Below are positions 56,940 through 64,000 of a stretch of 64,000 nt of DNA, in pieces (position 1 is the stretch's first letter; each line of letters opens with the position of its first letter). Position numbers and translations under genes: made by a program. A model generated the notes under the pieces. That model did not search any database, was not told the DNA's origin, and saw only the letters and a program-made list of their open reading frames with translations. Source of the stretch: Myxocyprinus asiaticus (lineage: Eukaryota; Chordata; Actinopteri; Cypriniformes; Catostomidae); the NCBI RefSeq assembly GCF_019703515.2, contig NC_059365.1:40872001-40936000 (forward strand), given 5' to 3'.

Positions 56940-58541
56940 ATATAGTGTCAAATGTCCGATTAATCCCGATTATCTACAAAAAAATAAATAATGCGATTAA
57001 TAGTGATTACAAATTTTAATCAACTGACAGCACTAATTTTAATGTTTATTGATTGGCCCCATTCACTTCCATTGTAAGTGCCTTACTGTAACCATGATTT
57101 TTGCTTTGAGTCAAGTGAGGAATAAGTCAAAATAATTTTTTTGTAGTAATCAACATTATGCCACAAATGCTGTAGATTGGGCTTAACTTGTAAAAGTAAA
57201 CAGTCTTGCACCCTTTTCAATTTATTTATTTATTTATTCATTTATTTATTTTTATAATTAAAGCAAAGGGCTCTTTAACAATTTTTTGAAAAACCTATGG
57301 AGAAACAATGGAAATTTTCACAAACCGGGTGACCAATACTTTCCAGTCCATTTTGCAGGTGACAAAAAAGACAGTTGACAAACAAAAGTGAGGCTGAACT
57401 TTCCCCACTTATATAAACGTGTCTGGCCTTTGACCCCTGGAACATATCCCCTCAGGACAGGTTTAAACCCTTACAGGTTGACCTTTGGTTTTTGCATTCA
57501 AACCAGAACCACCTTTAACACATAAGTCCCCCCACACCCCTTCACAATGTCTCAACGAGTTTCCCATTGCTGCTCCTGCTTGCAGTTCACTTGACCTAAC
57601 AATGTAAGACTTAGTAAGCATGTTATTACCATGTTAAATGCTGTCGTGAGGAGTGCTAATTACCTACTGTTTGACAAAGCTAGGGGGGCTGTGTATTTTT
57701 CGGTGTGTTGCTGTGCACACACACACATTTGGTAAATTCCATAATGGCCATGTTCTGATGCAAGACAATGGTTGTTAAGACACCTAATGAGATTAGACAC
57801 TCAAACAGACTGTCATCTGCCCATCTTTCTCAAAACCCGTCTCTCAGGGCAAGCACTTTTTCATACTTTTGCTTCCGGTAGGCCATTCCTCCCATTACCT
57901 TGTACACCTCCCCCAAAACACACACACAGCTTGTCCTTTTCCACACCCTTGTTTCCAGTGGCCACTCCTCTGCCATTAGAAATAGGGATTGGAGTTGGAT
58001 GTTCCTACAGGCTATGGGGTGAGCGGAAACCAAGTGCTCTGTCATTAAAGCATGGCAGACGCTGCTTAACATTTTACATTCTCCCATCAATGAGCCATTA
58101 AACCAGAGAGCTACATATCTGTATGGACCCATGAAGAGAAATCACTTGAGTACTTGTGGAATGCTTTATATAACTGTACATGCGTGTAGAAACAAGTTTA
58201 AAAAATAGTATAGGACAAAAGATGGTATCATATATCCTAAAGAATACAGGAATATTTGTGCATAGTTAAGTCAGGGTCACACTGATTTTTCCTCAAATTT
58301 TCAATCGCAAGCTTCATTTACATAATCATTGGCCAGGCAGAGGGAGTCATAGCACACATCTTATCCAGTCTGAGTCTGATTTTTTGCAATTACTGGGAGG
58401 GGTTATCATCAGTCCAGATGAAAACGAGACTGCTACGATTGACACTTTCAAGGAATTGCTGGATTTGGCAGAGTTTTTTTTTTTTTTTTTTTTTTTTAAG
58501 CAAGGAAATGAGATATCCTTGAACATACCTGGATATTCAAC
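56940..58541 (+). other. npm1 last visible intron, middle part
   Basis: No exon found. ATTT runs near 57220-57255 and a T run near 58474-58497; 57300-58140 is relatively complex and repeat-poor. A CCCATTCACTTCCATTGTAAG motif at 57060 recurs near 59824, marking a dispersed repeat. Confidence 0.45.
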
Positions 58542-59669
58542 TACAGAGCCGAGGAGGGCCGGGCTGGAATGACGCACGCCTGGTCCCCAATCAGCCTGAT
58601 GGGGCACACGAGGGATAAAGGTGGCCGGGGACGACAGTTCGAGAGAGAGAGAATTACAGGCAGCTGCCCTGTGTGTGTTTTTGGTTAAGTTGTTCATTAA
58701 ATTATTATTTAAGTTGTCAAGCTGGTTCTCGCCGCCTCCTTTCCCTCTAACCCCCCTTACACTGGTGCTGAGACCTGGGAGGGAGGAGGGATTCCTGTCG
58801 CAGAGTCCTCGACACTGCTGTCCACCCAGGGGAGCACCGCTGCCATCCGACGGGGGACGGAGTAGGCCGACCACCCGGACGTGGGGAATGGCCGCCGTCC
58901 GCGAGGCAAGTGGGGACTGGACTCCCCGACCGCCTGCAGCGAGGGAGCCGCTGCCGGGGGCGGAGGAGTGCCCTGCCGTCCCCCGGGAAAGCGGAGGGGG
59001 GGAAGTGACTCCCCAAACGCCTGGAGTGGTAGGGCCACTGCCAGGGGGGAGCAGTGTCCCCACGGGACGCCAGGAACGCGGAGGGGCGTTCTGTCCGCTG
59101 GGGGTCGGAGGTCTGACTCCGGTCCGCCCGGGAGGAGCGGCTGCCATCCGCCTGAGAGGGTGGAGGAATGATCGAGGACCACACGACGGCACATCAGAGA
59201 ACCGGTGAGTTTCGTTTTCTCTCTCTCCTCTCTCTCTCTCTGTCGCTCCGTGTTGGCCTTTCCCTCGCCTATTTTGTTTTTGTAGTTGTTTTTACCCTCC
59301 TGTCTCCTCCCAGGTCGAGGAAGGCGGGGATGACCCGCCGCCAGTCGAGGCGCAAGACACGCCCCTGGAGAGGAAGGGGGGATGTGCGTCATGCCGGGGA
59401 CTCCCCGGCCTGAGGCAACGCCAGGAGGAGTGTAGAGCCGAGGAGGGCGGGGCCGGGCTGGAATGACGCACGCCCGGTCCCCTATCAGCCTGATGGGGCG
59501 CGCGAGGGATAAAGGCGGCCGGGGACGACAGTTCGAGAGAGAGAGAATTACAGGCAGCTGCCCTGTGTGTGTTTATGGTTGTGTGTTTTTGGTTAAGTTG
59601 TTCATTAAATTATTATTTAAGTTGTCAAGCCGGTTCTCGCCTCCTCCTTTCCCTCTAACCCCCCTTACA
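58542..59669 (+). mobile_element. miniature LTR retrotransposon, plus strand (TRIM-like)
   Basis: Two direct repeats, 58542-58761 (220 bp) and 59431-59669 (239 bp), share AGAGCCGAGGAGGGC near the start and CCCCCCTTACA at the end. The 3' copy starts TG; the 5' copy starts TA. One base after the 5' LTR comes TGGTGCTGAGACCTGGG (58763-58779), a tRNA primer-binding site; the purine run GCCAGGAGGAG precedes the 3' LTR. Flanks TCAAC and CCAAC match at 4 of 5. The GC-rich 670-bp interior is open on both strands but encodes no recognisable gag, protease, reverse transcriptase or integrase. The 3' LTR carries a small duplication around GTGTGTTTATGG. Confidence 0.85.
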
Positions 59670-59884
59670 CCAACCTTCATTGAAGCAGCTTTTTCCTCTA
59701 CCGAAAATTTAGCTTTTTTAAATGTAGGAAATGGAAAAAACGTTTTCAATGAAGACTGATTATTGTGGATGTGGCCTCAGTGGGCGGTTGTTTGCCACAA
59801 CAGCAATGTTTCTTGCATTGGCCCGTTTACTTCCATTGTAAGTGGCTTAATGTAACTGTCATTTTTGCTTTATAGGGTTTTAAG

Positions 59885-60347
59885 TAGGGATGTTCCGTTA
59901 CCGATGCTGGTATCGGGTCCATTACCGTGCTCATGTACTTGTAATCATGCTTGTAAAAATGCTCCAATACCAAAAAACTTTACCGTCTGACGTACGAATG
60001 CCATTCTGTAAATTTCAGTACACAAATTAAAATCACGGTATTCCCTAGTCTGATTATTAAAACAGTGATTTAATGAGATAATATATATATATAGTTTTCA
60101 TGTTCTGTGCTTCAAAGTGTATGTTGTGCTGACACCAGCAACTAAAACCTTTTAGAGCTCCTTGGCTCATACACGGAAAACACCATCATGAGCATTGGAT
60201 GCTCTGTTTGTAGCAGATGACAGTGAGCAGAGCGCTAATTCACTTTGTAGCTCGAGGCACATACAGACTACATATCTTTACTGAAATAGCAGCCTTTCGT
60301 ATCGGTACTCATACTTGTTCCCCAAAAATGGTACCGGGACAGCCCTA
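59885..60347. mobile_element. hAT-type MITE, 463 bp
   Basis: Ends TAGGGATGTTCCGTTACCG and GGTACCGGGACAGCCCTA are inverted repeats; flanks GTTTTAAG (59877-59884) and GTTTTTAG (60348-60355) match at 7 of 8. Subterminal GGTATCGG/CGATAC motifs. No coding frame. Confidence 0.82.
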
Positions 60348-60355
60348 GTTTTTAG

Positions 60356-61516
60356 TTTAATTCAGTAAAAAATAAACTGCAGAAAATCATATTCTGTATT
60401 TAGTTTTTAGTGTTTTATATAGTAAAAGTATTTTAAAATATCTTTAAAAAAAAAATACATTTACCTGAGAAGCAACAAGGCACAGTATATTTAGACTTGT
60501 TTTCAGGAAATGTATCTTTTTTTTTTTTTTTTCTCTTTTTTAATTTTATCCCCTTTTCTCCCCAATTTTGGAATGCCCAATTCCCACTACTTACTAGATC
60601 CTCATGGTGGCACGGTTACTCACCTCAATCCAGGTGGCGGAGGACAAGTCTCAGTTGCCTCCGCTTCTGAGACAGTCAATCCGCACATCTTATCACATGG
60701 CTCATTGTGCATGACACCGCGGAGACTCACAACATGTGGAGGCTCATGTTGCTCTTCGCGATCCATGCACAACTTACCACACGCCCCATTGAGAGCGAGA
60801 ACCACTAATCGTGACCACGAGGAGGTTACCCCATGTGACTCTACCCTCCCTAGCAACCGGGCCAATTTGGTTGCTTAGGAGACCTGGCTGGAGTCACTCA
60901 GCACACCCTGGATTCGAACTCGTGACTCCAGGGGTGGTAGTCAGCGTCAGTACTCGCTGAGCTGCCCAGGCCCCCAGGTAATGTATCTTTGAAAGTAAGT
61001 GTATTTTGTTTTATGGCACTTTTTATTTATTTACTTGTTTAACAGTTACAGTGCGATAAGACAGAATACACTGCGTAATATCTAACGCAACTCTTCAAGT
61101 AAATGCACTTTATTTTAAATGAATTTTAGATGTATTTGTTAGAAAAGTAAAAAAAGGCTAATTAAAACTATGTACTAATGCAACTTTGTCCTACTAAAAA
61201 CGAGCTCTTTTCTTAATAGAGCTGGGTATTGCCAATTACTTCATGATAAGATCCACACCGTGAAACTTACAGTATATTATTCAATACATTGCGAGGCATC
61301 ACAATATCGTAATTGGAACACAACTGAAGCTCCGACAAATGCATGCGCGAGAAACACTGATTCTGTATTTTACTGTATTTTTGTATAAGTATCGCATACT
61401 TTGCTATGTACTTGATTTTGAGCTCTTTGGTGGGTGGCTAGACTGCGAGCTGCATCTTCCTCTCTGGGTCCTTTGGTTAAAACATGTCATCATTAGAGTT
61501 TAAAATGATCTCATTA
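60356..61516. mobile_element. hAT-like element, copy 2 fragment with nested SINE
   Basis: Interior matches to 46205-48342 in the same order: ACATTTACCTGAGAAGCAAC, TCTTCAAGTAAATGCAC, TTACTTCATGATAAGATC, TATTCAATACATTGCGAGGC. Its own termini are not preserved: it abuts a MITE at the left and is cut by a Harbinger-like element at 61517. A SINE is inserted at 60520-60975. Confidence 0.65.
60520..60975 (-). mobile_element. tRNA-derived SINE, copy 3
   Basis: Best preserved of the three copies. The minus strand begins GGGGGCCTGGGCAGCTCAGC, with the B box GAGTTCGAATCC at 60909-60920. Flanked by AGGAAATGTATCTTT (60505-60519) and AGGTAATGTATCTTT (60976-60990), a 15-bp target duplication with one mismatch. 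Confidence 0.9.
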
Positions 61517-63260
61517 ACTACGTTTCCATCCAAGGGTTTTTTTTGCAACAAAAAGTGTAGTGCATCAAATAGTTTACCGATGTAGCTGATGGAAACGCAA
61601 GTTATCGCTAAAATTTCACAAGTGTCGACATAATATTTTTCCATTTAACTCTAGCACATTAACTCTATGTTGTAATAAACTGGTTTGGAAACACTTTTTT
61701 TCAAGAAAATTGGCATTAATGCAAAAATATAGTGTCACATGACAGAATTGACCCCAATTGTTAGCCTGTGTTAATCATGATGACAAGGTATACATCCTTG
61801 AAAGCCAATTTATTGTACATGAAGCATTACTTGCACTGTTATGGATTGGTCTTAATGGCATACCTGCACAGATTCGATGCTGCAAACACATCTGCTTCAT
61901 GACACTTCCAGGAGTGCCAACACAAATATCTCTCATGCACCTGTCATCGACAAGTGCACGGAGAACAAATGAATGGCCACTCTTTGCGATTAATTTAATC
62001 GCGGTAGACATCGGTTTCTTTTCTTAGACATCCGTATAAGTTGCTTTTCCCAACCATTCAAAATAATAGACGGCAATCATGGAATTAGCCCACAATACAA
62101 AAAAAAAAACATATCATTTCTGTGCACAAAATGTTTTAAATTAAAAATAAATACACAATACTAGGAGAAAAGAATCAGTGTGCTTTTTTTTTTGGAACAC
62201 TAACATATAGCCCAATTCTATAAAATTATTGTTTATACTTTTGAAAAAATGCCAGCAAAGTTCCCTGTATTAAACTAAATAAATTACCAAACGAATAAAG
62301 CATTAAATAAAAAATATAAATTAACAAATGAAAAAATTATGTTGTTAGGCCTATATACTTGCCTTTTCTTTACACAAACTTAAATTAGCCTTACCCTGTT
62401 CTGTTAATGAAAAACGTTGGCTGAATGACATTCTCAGAAAGTTCTACACTTTTTTCAAGACTAAAAACTATCACTATTTACCTCGGATCACATTTGCTGA
62501 GCTTCATCAGAAAATGTAAATTGCACTATGAAGCTAAAATTAATTTTAGATGACAATCAAGTTCAGTTGGTCGTTAAAAGTTGCTGGAGAAATATGCGGG
62601 ACATAATGCAGTTGTGATGGCGATGCTTTAGATTAGATGATTGTTCAAAATAGCCTGTTGAATATCAGGAATGTATCATATATAAACCCTGATATTACAC
62701 CACATCATTTATTCTTTAATAGCTGTGCACACAGCATATACACATTGATGGATGGTCTTTATACTAAGACCGAAAGTTTCCCCCACTACTTGGTGCAGGT
62801 TGCCAGCTTGAACAGGGCCATGACGATTCGCTTTCGGGTCGGAAACCGGTGGCAACCTGTGATAGGCGCAACATCAGGACCAATATTACAGTCCTACCAG
62901 AAGGGCAGCTGCTCCCTTTTGATTGCAATTCCATCTTCTGTTTGCATTTATTTGTGAAATTAAAATGAAACTGGCTAATTTCAATGAATTGAACTGGGGG
63001 AATTAGGGACATCTGGGAGGCGAAAGGTGCACAATTAGCGATAAACACACATTCTGTATGGAAACAGCTTAAGGGCAGATTTCTTTTGCGATAAACCAAA
63101 ACTTATGCAACAAAGTGTTCTTTTAAGCATGACGTCATCACGCACACCATTTTTATCGATAAAAGGCCATTTGAATGGAAACAGGCAGAAGACGGCAAAT
63201 TTCGCAAACATTTTCACTTTGTCAATAACAAAACAGCGCGGAAATTGGATGGAAACTAGG
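61517..63260. mobile_element. PIF/Harbinger-like element (1.7 kb)
   Basis: Left end ACTACGTTTCCATCCAA and right end TTGGATGGAAACTAGG are inverted repeats, flanked on both sides by TTA (61514-61516 and 63261-63263), the 3-bp target expected of PIF/Harbinger. Additional internal TGGAAAC/GTTTCCA motifs occur near both ends. A degraded transposase frame lies inside on the minus strand. Confidence 0.68.
61775..62011 (-). pseudogene. possible Harbinger nuclease remnant
   Basis: The frame contains CMRDICVGTPGSV, which resembles the conserved D.xxG.PGS-type block of Harbinger/DDE_4 nucleases, but the residues that normally follow are replaced and no further catalytic motifs are visible. Short and disrupted. 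Confidence 0.4.
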
Positions 63261-63411
63261 TTATTGTAGAGATGTGCAAATCCATTAATGTCACAGAAAG
63301 AAAGATCTGTTACATTTTGAAGTTATGAGATCGATCACTGCTTCCCAGAAACATCTCGACTGGCCCCCTTAGTAGAGTCATAGAGGACAGAGAGAGGTGC
63401 GTTAACTCTGT

Positions 63412-63416
<5 letters not shown>

Positions 63417-63450
<34 letters not shown>
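63417..63450 (+). repeat. (TG)n microsatellite
   Basis: About 34 bp of TG/GT dinucleotides, followed 230 bp later by a second array of about 33 bp at 63681-63713. Confidence 0.95.
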
Positions 63451-63452
<2 letters not shown>

Positions 63453-63678
63453 TATTGAGGACATCTGATTACACCAAATGCTAGCGTGCTAATGATTAAG
63501 TGCCGTCCCCTGGCATCTGTAATCAGTGTCTGGCGTAGATTAAAAAGCTCGCTGTACTCTCTGTCTGTCAGCTGTCTTAACTCTACAGCTGTCCTTTCCC
63601 AACAACAAGAAAAGAAGACAAAAACGCCCTGCTATATAATGACTCCTCCACACCGGGCATTCCTGGCCCACTGCCAGT

Positions 63679-63680
<2 letters not shown>

Positions 63681-63713
<33 letters not shown>
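63681..63713 (+). repeat. (TG)n microsatellite, second array
   Basis: About 33 bp of TG dinucleotides; gives a poly-Cys/Val frame that is an artefact. Confidence 0.95.
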
Positions 63714-63714
<1 letters not shown>

Positions 63715-64000
63715 GTGAGTGCATTTGTCCTTTAATCTGATACCTTTTGATCTATTGCATGCTCATCAATCGCTAAAGAGAAAAGGGGGATTATTTATTT
63801 TGTTCTTACAAAGAAAGAACGACTGGAAGACATTGTCCGTTACTTCATGTTCCTCATTCCCTTTCTTTCATCTAGCAGAAAAAAAAGTTCTGCAACTTTC
63901 CTCCAGAGATGTTCACCCATTCTCCTTGAAGCTAAACTGCTACCGTGTCACACTAGGTCAAGAGATACCATGAATTAAGGGTGTTTTCACACTTAAATAC

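Larger units (their letters stand above)
63261..64000 (+). other. right end of window, noncoding, npm1 intron or beyond
   Basis: No exon recognised. Two (TG)n arrays (63417-63450 and 63681-63713) bracket a repeat-poor segment with homeodomain-type sites (GCTAATGATTAAGTG) at 63480-63640. Confidence 0.5.

Noticed and set aside
58347..59192. 281-codon minus-strand frame and 195-codon plus-strand frame
   Set aside because: Both fall mostly in the GC-rich mini-LTR element; opposing long frames reflect high GC, and no protein domain is visible.
60900..60975. Possible tRNA gene on the minus strand
   Set aside because: A- and B-box-like motifs are present, but the sequence is the head of a SINE with target duplications and two more copies; no complete cloverleaf was evident.
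50795..64000. C-terminal npm1 exons
   Set aside because: Searched by eye for the KAKM-type helix and Trp-rich end with flanking splice sites; nothing convincing was found, so they are presumed to lie beyond the window.

Overview
This is vertebrate nuclear DNA, most likely from a teleost and probably a cypriniform (carp-like) fish. The evidence is widely spaced exons with GT/AG splice sites, very short exons in AT-rich introns, many microsatellites, and a transposon load (Tc1, hAT, Harbinger, tRNA-type SINEs, mini-LTR elements) typical of such genomes. There are no prokaryotic features. Long open frames are almost all artefacts of simple repeats or transposon relics.

Two host genes are present, both on the + strand. 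The first is tlx3 (T-cell leukaemia homeobox 3). Its homeodomain exon (6096-6333) and terminal exon (13538-13754) are here, followed by a 3' UTR with a poly(A) signal near 14615. The first coding exon was not found and probably lies to the left of the window. The second is npm1 (nucleophosmin). Eight coding exons can be chained in frame: 29666-29714, 30084-30169, 32669-32788, 40180-40273, 42449-42543, 44395-44477, 44679-44733 and 50711-50794. They encode 222 residues: the pentameric core, two acidic tracts and the start of the basic region. The C-terminal nucleic-acid-binding exons were not found and are probably to the right. The order tlx3-npm1, same strand, matches the TLX3-NPM1 neighbourhood of other vertebrates. 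The two genes act in unrelated processes (neuronal fate transcription factor; nucleolar histone and ribosome chaperone), and nothing suggests joint regulation.

Layout: 1-6095, tlx3 upstream/intron 1 with an eight-unit compound minisatellite and a 103-bp CT tract near the exon 2 acceptor. 6334-13537, tlx3 intron 2 with a Tc1-type MITE, a SINE nested in a hAT-like element and a long-inverted-repeat element. 13755-29540, intergenic, with several TIR elements, a SINE, a mini-LTR element and a TTAA-flanked Kolobok-like element carrying a degraded coding exon. 29540-64000, npm1 with hugely expanded introns: a 70-bp minisatellite and hAT-like element in intron 2; three consecutive Tc1-family relics (one split by a hAT-like element) in intron 3; a 1.7-kb pyrimidine-rich satellite in intron 4; a fold-back Tc1 chimera inside a hAT-like element in intron 7; and, downstream of the last visible exon, a candidate solo LTR, a second mini-LTR element, further hAT-like copies, a third SINE and a Harbinger-like element.

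The most unusual material is the pair of miniature LTR elements, the fold-back Tc1 chimera, the Tc1 insertions into TA arrays, the npm1 intron 4 satellite, and the Kolobok-like exon with a preserved splice donor. All family assignments were made by eye, without database searches.
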